DNA from: Syntrophomonadaceae bacterium
Lineage (GTDB): Bacteria > Bacillota > Syntrophomonadia > Syntrophomonadales > Syntrophomonadaceae
NCBI GenBank assembly: GCA_012522705.1
Contig: JAAYJY010000057.1
Location: 1-20,922, forward strand
DNA: 20,922 bases
Direction of reading: 5' to 3'
Shown: piece after piece, positions 14,830 to 20,922 of the stretch
How positions within the stretch are numbered: the first letter of the stretch is position 1
How the letters are laid out: the number at the start of each line of letters is the position of its first letter
Made by a program: the position numbers and the translations under genes
The notes under the pieces: model-generated
The model's database searches: none
What the model saw: the letters and a program-made list of their open reading frames with translations, nothing else
Told to the model about the DNA's origin: nothing

Positions 14830-16134
14830 ATGAGCGAGGCAAGACAGGTCACCAAAGAAATGATTCAGAAGACCCTCTCCTATCGTTATTACATCTATTT
14901 CGCCGTAGCCCTTGCCTATTTCCTGGTATATTTCCATCGCACTTCGACCGCAGTCATGGCAACCGACCTGACCGCAGCTTTCGGCATCGCCCCCACCGCC
15001 ATCGGACTGTTCGGGTCGATGTACTTTTACGCTTATGCCATCGGACAGCTGCCCGCCGGCATCCTGGCGGACAAATGGGGTATACGCAATACCATGTCGG
15101 TTTTCGTCCTGATAGCTGGTGCCGGAGCTTTCCTATTCGCAACCGCTCAGACTTTCACCATGGCCCTGATCGCCCGCTTTCTGGTCGGATTGGGCGTTGG
15201 GTTCATATACGTTCCAGCCATGAAGTTCCTGGCCGACTGGTTTCGAAAGAATGAATTCGCCACTTACTCCGGCGTGTTGTTGGCGGTGGGCAACGCCGGC
15301 TCATTGGCCTCGACCGCTCCATTGGTGGCATTGATAGCCGCCATCGGTTGGAGGAGTTCCATGAGTGCCGTTGGGGTGGCCTCCCTGGTGGTGGCAGTGC
15401 TGCTGTTCCTGGTGGTCCGCAACAAGCCGGTAAATATCGGCGGCGCCACCATAGAAGAGATCCAGGACCTGCCTCCGGCCAGCACCAAACCCATCGGCAT
15501 CGGGGCCAGCGTAGGCGCATTGGTAAAGAGTTATACCTTCTGGACGGTAGCCGCCATGTTCTTCGTACTGTACGGTACCATCATGGGTTTCCAGGGATTA
15601 TGGGCCAGTCCATATCTGATGAACGTGTATGGTCTCACCAAAGCCCAGGCTGGAGCTATCCTGATGATGATCCCCATTGGCATGATTTTCGGCTGTCCCA
15701 TCGCCGGGGTTGTAGCTGACAAGTTAATACCGTCCAAGAAAAGGGTCGTGCAAATCGGGGTCATCCTTAATATCCTGACCTGGATCCCCCTGGTGTTCAT
15801 GATCGATTCCATGTCCCTGGGCACCATCCGCATCCTGCTGTTCGTCTATGGTTTCTTCGCCGGTTGGTTTGTGGTCATGTATGCCAACCTGAAGGAGCAC
15901 GTCGACCTGCGCATGTCGGGAACCGCCACCGGATTCTTGAACTTCTTCGTATTCGCGGGCGGCGCTGTTTACCAGCAGGTAATGGGGGTTATTGTGGAAG
16001 CGGCCCCGGTGACCAACCAGGTGATCGCCACCTCAGGGTTCAAGAACGCCTTTATACTGTGCCTGGTCACCCTCGTCGCAGCGTTGCTGTTCTACTCGAC
16101 CCAGAAAGAACATCAGGACAAGGTGGTTGTATAA
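14830..16134 (+). CDS. MFS transporter, probably for a carboxylate
   Basis: ATG 14830 follows GGGAGG by 9 bases; 434 residues with about 12 hydrophobic segments in two halves and a soluble loop near residues 200-225. The first half shows the MFS signature between segments 2 and 3 (LPAGILADKWGIRNTM) and a conserved RFLVGLGVGFIYVPAMKFLADWF in segments 4-5. The sequence is of the type found in anion or aromatic-acid:proton symporters and oxalate/formate-like carriers; the substrate cannot be fixed. It lies in one run with the CoA-transferase pair, which fits uptake of the acid that the transferase activates. Its last 35 codons recur as a broken copy at 18214-18317. Confidence 0.9.
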   Translation: MSEARQVTKEMIQKTLSYRYYIYFAVALAYFLVYFHRTSTAVMATDLTAAFGIAPTAIGLFGSMYFYAYAIGQLPAGILADKWGIRNTMSVFVLIAGAGAFLFATAQTFTMALIARFLVGLGVGFIYVPAMKFLADWFRKNEFATYSGVLLAVGNAGSLASTAPLVALIAAIGWRSSMSAVGVASLVVAVLLFLVVRNKPVNIGGATIEEIQDLPPASTKPIGIGASVGALVKSYTFWTVAAMFFVLYGTIMGFQGLWASPYLMNVYGLTKAQAGAILMMIPIGMIFGCPIAGVVADKLIPSKKRVVQIGVILNILTWIPLVFMIDSMSLGTIRILLFVYGFFAGWFVVMYANLKEHVDLRMSGTATGFLNFFVFAGGAVYQQVMGVIVEAAPVTNQVIATSGFKNAFILCLVTLVAALLFYSTQKEHQDKVVV

Positions 16135-16145
16135 CCATCAGGCAG
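16041..16145 (+). repeat. Direct repeat, copy A: MFS 3' end and following bases
   Basis: This 105-base stretch, from the MFS codons reading KNAF to CCATCAGGCAG after the stop, recurs with substitutions and one missing base at 18214-18317. The final 35 or so bases (from AAGAACATCAGGAC on) are identical in both. Confidence 0.9.
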
Positions 16146-16243
16146 GCCATGCACCGGACCCCCAGTCTTTTTATCCTGGCCGTGACCAGGGAGCCGGCCA
16201 AAAATCTGAAGCCATGCGGTGCGGCTCCCGGTCTGGTCACCGA
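16146..16243 (+). pseudogene. Fragment of a CoA-transferase alpha gene
   Basis: These 98 bases align without gaps to codons 27-59 of the second alpha gene (18441-18538). Translated: AMHRTPSLFILAVTREPAKN, then LKPCGAAPGLVTD, against LFTLALTRKPVKN and LKLCGAAPGLATD. It joins the MFS 3' end directly at CAGGCAG|GCCATG, so the intergenic part and the first 26 codons were deleted, and the rest of the gene is missing beyond 16243. It is a dead remnant of an extra alpha-subunit gene. Confidence 0.9.
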
Positions 16244-16319
16244 TTTTCCGGAAAGGAAAAGTTGACAAAGGTTATAATGATAGATCCTGAAGTAGATTAA
16301 GCAAGGAGGAATTATTTAT

Positions 16320-17513
16320 ATGGATCGCACAGAATTAAGAAATAAGTATTCCATTGTAGGTGTAGGCTACACACCGCAGGGAATAGTGCCGGGACGCTCT
16401 GCGGCTAGTTTTTATCTTGAGGCGAGCATGAACGCCATTAATGATGCGGGACTCAAAAAGGAAGATATAGATGGTTTGATCCTTTACCGCGATTTCCCGA
16501 TTTTAAAAGGTGATGCCTTTCATCATACCGCCAACGTGGTAACCTACAGTCTAGGCATACGCCCGAAATTCTTAAGCCAGGAATCATACTGTTACCGGAC
16601 CAATATTAATAAAGCGATGGGCGCTATCGAAAATGGGACCTGTAAATATGTTCTTATCGTATTTGCCGAAAGTGGCAGAACCGGTCGCCGTACCTGGACA
16701 GATGAAATTGACACGTTCGGCAACCAGCCCTATGATGAGTATGCCGCCTACGGAAATATATCAGCTTTCACCAACTATGCCATGTTTGCCAGGCGTGCCA
16801 TGCATGAACACGGAACAGGACCTGATCTATGGGCGGACATAGCTGTCGCACACCGTAAATGGGCCAACCTGAATCCCAATGCTATTCAATACAACAAGCC
16901 TTTGACCAAGGCAGACTACCTGGCAACACCGTTTCTTTCATGGCCTTTCCGGGCCCTGGATGCAACTGCGTCAACCGACGGCGGCCGCGCTATTATCATC
17001 ACTACCACAGAGCGGGCCAGAGAGCTTAAGAATCCGCCGATCATGATCCGTGGATACGGCTCTGCCAATGACACTTCCAAGGGGTGGCAGCTTACTCCGG
17101 GCGATCCCGCGAGCAGCGCCGTCGTTGCCGGACGCGAAGCTTTCGAGATGGCTGGACTGGGCCCCAAAGATATAGGCGCCGCCCAGATATATGACTGCTA
17201 TACCTACACGGTTGAGGCAACCCTGGGTGATTATGGGTTCTTTGAGAAGAAAAAGGCCCGCGACTTCATGACCGTTGAAAACATAGGACCCGGCGGAGAA
17301 TTCCCGGTAAACACCGGCGGCGGATTGCTATCGGAAGGTTATTATATGGGAATGACTCCCATAGCCGAGGCTGTGATGCAGATGTCTGAGCGCTGTGGAG
17401 ATCGTCAGTTAGGTGTCATGCCGGGTACAAGACTCCCCGAATTCATGATCGTCTCGGATAACGGCGGCTTCTATCGAAGCAACGAGACTCTTATCTTAGA
17501 AAGGGGGAAATAA
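16320..17513 (+). CDS. Thiolase-superfamily protein, likely Ltp2-type aldolase
   Basis: ATG 16320 follows AAGGAGG; 397 residues, the length of SCP2/lipid-transfer thiolases. The fold is clear (IVGVGYTP at the N-terminus, IGPGGEFPVNTGGGLLSEGY near the C-terminus), but catalytic positions differ from true thiolases. The nucleophile region reads SQESYCYRT, with no Cys in the expected register, and the GHP histidine motif is SEGYYMG (338-344). Tyr291/Tyr294 (YDCYTYT) and Tyr341/Tyr342 stand where, as I recall, the steroid side-chain aldolase Ltp2 has catalytic tyrosines. A retro-aldol cleavage of a beta-hydroxyacyl-CoA is therefore more likely than thiolysis. The DUF35 partner follows 2 bases later, as for Ltp2-ChsH2 and BbsAB. 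Codon use is more AT-rich than in neighbours, suggesting later acquisition. Confidence 0.85.
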   Translation: MDRTELRNKYSIVGVGYTPQGIVPGRSAASFYLEASMNAINDAGLKKEDIDGLILYRDFPILKGDAFHHTANVVTYSLGIRPKFLSQESYCYRTNINKAMGAIENGTCKYVLIVFAESGRTGRRTWTDEIDTFGNQPYDEYAAYGNISAFTNYAMFARRAMHEHGTGPDLWADIAVAHRKWANLNPNAIQYNKPLTKADYLATPFLSWPFRALDATASTDGGRAIIITTTERARELKNPPIMIRGYGSANDTSKGWQLTPGDPASSAVVAGREAFEMAGLGPKDIGAAQIYDCYTYTVEATLGDYGFFEKKKARDFMTVENIGPGGEFPVNTGGGLLSEGYYMGMTPIAEAVMQMSERCGDRQLGVMPGTRLPEFMIVSDNGGFYRSNETLILERGK

Positions 17514-17515
17514 GA

Positions 17516-17944
17516 ATGGCTCAAGTATTAAAGGTAAATCTGCCTTTTGATCTCAGAACCAGCCATGATAATGATTTGTTTTATAAAACTGCTCATGAGA
17601 AGCAAATATTTATTCTTCCCTACTGCAACAGCTGCGACCAGTATTTCTGGCCTGGCGCTTTTATCTGCCAGCACTGCGGCAGCACCGACGTTGAGTGGAA
17701 AGAAGCTTCGGGCCATGGCAAAATTTACTCCCACGTGGAAGGCCGCTTCCCGTTCCATAAGGCAATTAAGGAACATCTTCCCATCGCGATTTGCTCTGTG
17801 ACCCTGGACGAGGGACCGCGTGTATTTGGCCGCCTTGTCAATTATGGAGACATCGAAAAGGTTTCTTGTGATGCACCGGTGCATCTCGTATGGCTTCAAG
17901 ACGATGAAAAAGGATGCACAATCATGGGATTTGAGCTGGACTAA
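17516..17944 (+). CDS. DUF35 zinc-ribbon/OB-fold protein, partner of the thiolase-like protein
   Basis: ATG 17516, 2 bases after the previous stop, with AGGGGG as ribosome-binding site; 142 residues. Cys37-X2-Cys40 and Cys51-X2-Cys54 form the zinc ribbon (CNSC, then FICQHCGS), followed by an OB-fold (GKIYSHVEGRFPFHKAI, ICSVTLDEGPRVFGRLVN). DUF35 proteins bind the CoA part of the substrate and complete the active site of thiolase-superfamily partners, for example in archaeal thiolase/HMG-CoA synthase, benzoylsuccinyl-CoA thiolase BbsAB and Ltp2-ChsH2. Here it should form an obligate complex with the upstream protein. A strong terminator closes the two-gene module. Confidence 0.92.
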   Translation: MAQVLKVNLPFDLRTSHDNDLFYKTAHEKQIFILPYCNSCDQYFWPGAFICQHCGSTDVEWKEASGHGKIYSHVEGRFPFHKAIKEHLPIAICSVTLDEGPRVFGRLVNYGDIEKVSCDAPVHLVWLQDDEKGCTIMGFELD

Positions 17945-17990
17945 ATTTAGAGCATAGATAAAGGAAAGGCAAATCGCCGAACAACTGATG

Positions 17991-18054
17991 CTCCCCTTCA
18001 AGCAGAGACCTGAAGAATAGAAATTCGGGACTGCCAGAAGGGGAGTTTCTTTTT
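17991..18054 (+). terminator. Rho-independent terminator of the thiolase-DUF35 unit
   Basis: CTCCCCTTC (17991-17999) pairs with GAAGGGGAG (18037-18045), followed by TTTCTTTTT. Inside, GCAG/CTGC and CCTGAA/TTCGGG extend the stem. From 18055 to 18213 I see no gene. Confidence 0.85.
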
Positions 18055-18213
18055 GATAGAACGAGAGAGTTGGCCGGATTCATGGAGAGGCACGATTCTC
18101 AAGAGATGGAACAGAGAGAGGGTACATATTATTCGGGTTTTTGGAATCAATATTTGGCATCGGGGACGTGTATTATTTCTAGCATTTGAACCAACATAAG
18201 TACATAGTAAATC

Positions 18214-18317
18214 CAAGAACGCCTTTTTGCTCTGCTTGGTTACCCTCATCGGAGCCTTGATCTTCTATATGCCCAGCAAGAACATCAGGACAAGGTGGTT
18301 GTATAACCATCAGGCAG
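18214..18317 (+). pseudogene. Direct repeat, copy B: broken MFS 3' end
   Basis: These 104 bases correspond to the last 35 codons of the MFS gene plus CCATCAGGCAG (16041-16145). One base is missing near 18274, which shifts the frame, and there is no upstream remainder of the gene. It lies directly before the second alpha gene, as the intact MFS tail lies before the alpha fragment at 16146. Confidence 0.9.
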
Positions 18318-18362
18318 TCTAATTTGAGTATAGGAAAATACTAGTATAAGGAGGATAACCAG

Positions 18363-19181
18363 ATGAAGAATAAAATGATGTCATTGCTCCAGGCCACCGA
18401 CTTGATCAAAGACAATATGCTGTTGGCCATCGGCGGCAATGCCATGCACCGGACCCCCAGTCTTTTCACCCTGGCCCTGACCAGGAAGCCGGTCAAGAAT
18501 CTGAAGCTGTGCGGAGCGGCTCCCGGTCTGGCCACCGACATCCTGCTGGCTAGCCAGCAGGCGGACACCTCTTATTTCGGATTTTCAGGCCTGGAGAATG
18601 AAGCCGGCCTCTCGCCGGGCATGCGCAAAGGAATGGAAGGGGAGGGCAAGATCAGAGCCATCGAGGGCTCCTGAACTGCCATGATTCATGCTCTCCGTGC
18701 GGGAGCTTATGGAATTCCTTTCATGCCGGTCGGAGGAATGTGGGGCAGCGACCTGGTCGGGATTCGTCCGGAATTTTACCAGATAATGAAGAGCCCCTTT
18801 GACGGCGCCGAAGTGGTGTGCGTAAAAGCGCTGGCGCCCGATTACGCCATCGTTCACGTCCAGGAAGCCGACATCTACGGCAACTGCCGCATTCTAGGAC
18901 CCAGTTACCAGGATGCCCTGATGGCCCGGGCGGCCAAGAAGACCATCGTGACCGCCGAACGTATCGTGGGATCATATCGTATGCAGGAAGAGCCCAAGCT
19001 GACGGCTATTCCGCACTTCCTGGTGCAAGCGGTAGTGGAACTGCCGGGTGGTGCCAAGCCCGGCATCTGCTATCCGGAATACCAAGGGGTCGAATGGGAC
19101 AAACACAAGGCCTATCAAAAGGCGGTCAAAGCCGATGAAGTTCAAAAATTTGCCGATATGATGCTGGAAGGGAGGCTGTAA
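18363..19181 (+). CDS. CoA-transferase-fold alpha subunit (second pair) with in-frame UGA, candidate selenoprotein
   Basis: ATG 18363 follows AGGAGG; the frame meets TGA at 18672-18674 (codon 104) and continues in frame to TAA at 19181. Read through, it has 272 residues, a full-length COG1788-type alpha subunit: GGNAMHRTPSLF near residue 22, GFENE-like GLENEAGLSP near 78, FMPVGGMWGSDL near 120, and VHVQEADIYGNCRILGP near 160. The UGA falls in IEGS-U-TAMIHALRAGAYG. In relatives I recall EHAC-YTVIAALRA here, so UGA replaces a conserved Cys. A SECIS-like hairpin follows at the right distance. The beta gene starts 2 bases after the TAA. Selenocysteine insertion is the leading reading; nonsense mutation or sequence error remain possible. 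Confidence 0.82.
18684..18715 (+). promoter_or_regulatory. SECIS-like hairpin after the in-frame UGA
   Basis: GCTCTC (18690-18695) pairs with GGGAGC (18701-18706) with one G-U pair, around the loop CGTGC. ATTCAT (18684-18689) and ATGGAAT (18709-18715) extend it below a TT bulge, with one bulged G. The apical-loop G (18697) lies 23 bases after the UGA, inside the 16-37 base window described for bacterial SECIS elements, and is followed by U as in E. coli fdhF. Fit was judged by eye. Confidence 0.6.
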
Positions 19182-19183
19182 AA

Positions 19184-19921
19184 ATGGAATATGGCAAACC
19201 TGAAATGATGGCAGCAGCGATAATCCGCCAGATCGAAGATGGAGACATCGTATTCCACGGCCTGGCCTCATCCACCCCCATGGTGGCCATGAAAGCGGCC
19301 AAGGCCATGGGCAAGGAATTCACTTATCTGACCCTGAGCGACGGGGTGGACCATGACTGGACCCGGGCCCCTTATGTGGCCTCGACCCTGACTGAAAACA
19401 CCTATACTGGATCCGTAGCTACCTTTGGGTTGGACGAGATATTCGACCTCTACTGTTCCGGCAAGGGCGATATTGCTTTCCTGTCCTGCCTGCAGATGGA
19501 CAAGGAAGGGCGCATCGCCATGTCCTACCTGGGCGGGGACTACGAACGTCCCAAGCTCAGAGGCCCGGGGGGAGCCGGCAGCGCTACCCTGCCCCCGGTG
19601 ACCAAGAAGACCACCATCTGGAAAACCACTCACGACAAGAAGACCTTTATCGAACATGTAGATTTCGCTACCACCTCACCACCTTTGGATAAGGAGATGA
19701 CGGTGATCACTCCCCTGTGCATTTTCAAGAAACCGGTCGGGGAGAAATACCTGAAAGTAGCCTATATCTTCCCCTTCACCACCTTGGAAGAGGTAAAGGA
19801 GAACACCGGCTGGGAGATCGACCAGATGGAGGTGCCGGTTATGAATCCGCCGACAGAAGAAGAACTGACTGCCCTCAAGAAGGTCGACCCCAACAACATT
19901 CTACATTTCGAATTCAAATAG
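19184..19921 (+). CDS. CoA-transferase-fold beta subunit (second pair), catalytic Glu replaced
   Basis: ATG 19184 follows GGGAGG in the end of the alpha gene; 245 residues, complete. Fold blocks: DGDIVFHGLASSTP (about 19-32), FLSCLQMDKEGRIAMSYLGG, PGGAGSATLPP, and the C-terminal TTLEEVKENTGWEI. Where the first pair has AFTEGG with catalytic Glu50, this protein reads TLSDGV with Asp53. Asp at this site turned glutaconate CoA-transferase into an acyl-CoA hydrolase in published mutant work, and IpdAB-type ring-opening hydrolases of this fold also lack the usual Glu. This pair is therefore more likely a hydrolase or other CoA-ester enzyme than a normal CoA-transferase. It works with the UGA-containing alpha subunit just upstream. 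Confidence 0.88.
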   Translation: MEYGKPEMMAAAIIRQIEDGDIVFHGLASSTPMVAMKAAKAMGKEFTYLTLSDGVDHDWTRAPYVASTLTENTYTGSVATFGLDEIFDLYCSGKGDIAFLSCLQMDKEGRIAMSYLGGDYERPKLRGPGGAGSATLPPVTKKTTIWKTTHDKKTFIEHVDFATTSPPLDKEMTVITPLCIFKKPVGEKYLKVAYIFPFTTLEEVKENTGWEIDQMEVPVMNPPTEEELTALKKVDPNNILHFEFK

Positions 19922-19933
19922 TCCTGGCTTCAG

Positions 19934-19968
19934 GCAGCCTGTCGTTGCCACGTCGGCAGGCTGCTTTT
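19934..19968 (+). terminator. Rho-independent terminator after the second CoA-transferase pair
   Basis: GCAGCCTG (19934-19941) pairs with CAGGCTGC (19957-19964), followed by TTTT. It ends the CoA-transferase/MFS gene run. Confidence 0.8.
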
Positions 19969-20134
19969 GGCATTGGTGAACGCTGATATTAGGTGCACTT
20001 CTTTGTTCGGCTCAACCGTATCCAGAATACATCTCCAGGCGGGAGGGAGAAAGGCTAGCGCTTTAATGGCAGTAATGCTGTTTGATGACCGTAATGATGT
20101 ATTTATGGAGGGGGCAAATCAGGAATCAAGTATA

Positions 20135-20143
20135 TGCTATAAT
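20135..20143 (+). promoter_or_regulatory. Extended -10 promoter before the CheB-CheR gene
   Basis: TGCTATAAT is an extended -10 element (TGn plus TATAAT); no clear -35 is needed for this class. It lies 46 bases before the ATG. The 19969-20134 stretch upstream holds nothing else recognised. Confidence 0.55.
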
Positions 20144-20189
20144 AGGGGCAAAGACGGTTTTGACGTCAGACAGTAGATGGGGAGAAAGA

Positions 20190-20922
20190 ATGATGGAGAA
20201 GAAAACAAGCGACCAGAATCCCGAATCCTTCCCAACCGATCTTTCCGAGGATTATACGGCCCAAACCGATGTCCCCATTGTTGCTATCGGAGCCTCGGCC
20301 GGAGGGGTGGAAGCCCTGACCGCCTTTTTTAACCAAGTACCGGATAACAGCGGCCTGGCTTTCGTCGTGATACAGCACATGAATCCGCAGTGCGAGGATC
20401 TGCTGGCGGAAATCCTCCAGCATGCCACCTCCATGAAGGTGGTGCAGTCCCGTGATCTCATGGCGGTGGCGCCCAACTGTGTATATACCATCCCCCCCAA
20501 TAAGAAAATGACCATACATAACGGGCTCCTGCATGTCCACGATTATTATGCCGTCCATACCCGTCCTCAGCCTGTCAACTTCTTTTTCGAGTCCCTGGCG
20601 GATGACGAGGGCCCGGCCAGCCTCGGTGTAATTCTGTGCGGTACCGGTGCGGATGGAGCAGCGGGGATTAGAGCCATCAAGGCAAGCAGCGGCGCGGTAT
20701 TTGTCCAGGATCCGGTTTCGGCCCAATTTGACGGTATGCCCCGCAGCGCTATCGCAACCGGTCTGGCGGATTATATAGGTGCGGCGGAATCCATACCGGA
20801 CCAGATCCTGGCTCATCTGGCCAGCCAAACTCCTGGCCGCCAGCCGGATTTGCCGCCAGTAGTTCCCCGGCGGAGTTCCTATTACCAGATCCTGGACATA
20901 TTGCAGTCGGCCACCGGCCATG
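20190..20922 (+). CDS. CheB-CheR-type methylesterase/methyltransferase fusion (partial)
   Basis: ATG 20190 lies 5 bases after GGGGAG (ATG 20193 is equally possible); the frame is open to the right edge, giving 244 residues. After about 28 hydrophilic residues comes a CheB methylesterase domain: GASAGGVEAL with the catalytic Ser, FVVIQHMNP with His, and ILCGTGADGAAGI with Asp. There is no receiver domain in front, unlike classical CheB. The window ends at DILQSATGH, which is where the CheR methyltransferase domain begins in CheB-CheR fusions (typically followed by DF..YK). Such fusions usually continue with PAS or kinase domains and sense signals outside classical chemotaxis. It has its own promoter and is not part of the CoA-transferase operon. 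Confidence 0.9.
   Translation, partial: MMEKKTSDQNPESFPTDLSEDYTAQTDVPIVAIGASAGGVEALTAFFNQVPDNSGLAFVVIQHMNPQCEDLLAEILQHATSMKVVQSRDLMAVAPNCVYTIPPNKKMTIHNGLLHVHDYYAVHTRPQPVNFFFESLADDEGPASLGVILCGTGADGAAGIRAIKASSGAVFVQDPVSAQFDGMPRSAIATGLADYIGAAESIPDQILAHLASQTPGRQPDLPPVVPRRSSYYQILDILQSATGH

Noticed and set aside
16262..16278. TTGACA and TATAAT before the thiolase gene
   Set aside because: Each hexamer is perfect but only 5 bases separate them, so they cannot form one promoter. Either could act with a weak partner, but none was found at 16-18 bases.
18153..18180. TTGGCATCGGGGACGTG as a second sigma-54 promoter
   Set aside because: It has the -24 GG part but no TTGC at the -12 position.
16244..18213. 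Thiolase-DUF35 module as an insertion sequence or transposon
   Set aside because: No transposase, terminal inverted repeats or target-site duplication is visible; the flanking direct repeats are pieces of neighbouring genes.

Overview
This window looks like chromosomal DNA of a strictly anaerobic, probably syntrophic or fermentative member of the Bacillota (Clostridia, Peptococcaceae/Syntrophomonadaceae-like). Grounds: strong AGGAGG-type ribosome-binding sites with ATG, GTG and TTG starts, moderately GC-rich coding sequence, short gene spacing, iron-sulfur heterodisulfide-reductase-like (Hdr) proteins, CoA-transferase-fold enzymes, and a sigma-54 regulator with CBS and PAS domains. The taxonomic placement is inference; there is no marker gene.  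Layout. 1-8.5 kb is a mixed accessory stretch: a partial membrane protein (minus strand, off the left edge); a three-gene cassette of minimal nucleotidyltransferase, HTH protein and metallophosphoesterase; a small membrane-anchored protein with 12-residue tandem repeats; a decayed region; DNA polymerase IV; a VOC/glyoxalase-fold protein; a GGCT-like protein; a Trp-rich coiled-coil protein; and a short molybdate-binding (Mop) domain gene. At 6641-8446 lies a CBS-PAS-AAA+-Fis sigma-54 activator closed by a strong terminator. Just after it is a near-consensus -24/-12 sigma-54 promoter (8608-8623), which should drive the following operon.  8.7-12.8 kb is an operon of five Hdr-like genes in the order C-B-A-C-B. 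HdrA is the short form (about 350 aa) and both HdrB proteins carry two complete CCG domains. Order and HdrA size resemble the bacterial sHdr system of sulfur oxidisers, but the lipoate-binding and sulfur-carrier genes are absent here and acyl-CoA genes follow.  13-19.9 kb holds two CoA-transferase-fold alpha/beta pairs, an MFS transporter, and a thiolase-superfamily protein with a DUF35 partner that looks like an Ltp2-type aldolase. Both alpha genes carry one in-frame nonsense codon in an otherwise intact frame: UAG in the first (13775-13777) and UGA in the second (18672-18674). The UGA sits where I recall a conserved Cys in the family, and it is followed at bacterial-SECIS spacing by a hairpin, so this may be an undescribed selenoprotein. 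The thiolase-DUF35 module is bracketed by duplicated scars: a fragment of the second alpha gene follows the MFS gene, and a fragment of the MFS tail precedes the second alpha gene. This implies that tandem alpha-beta-MFS units were rearranged around an inserted module.  The window ends inside a CheB-CheR fusion gene.  Working model (inference): a carboxylic acid is imported by the MFS protein, activated or processed as a CoA ester by the CoA-transferase-fold enzymes and perhaps cleaved by the aldolase-like protein, while the Hdr complex handles electrons under sigma-54 control.
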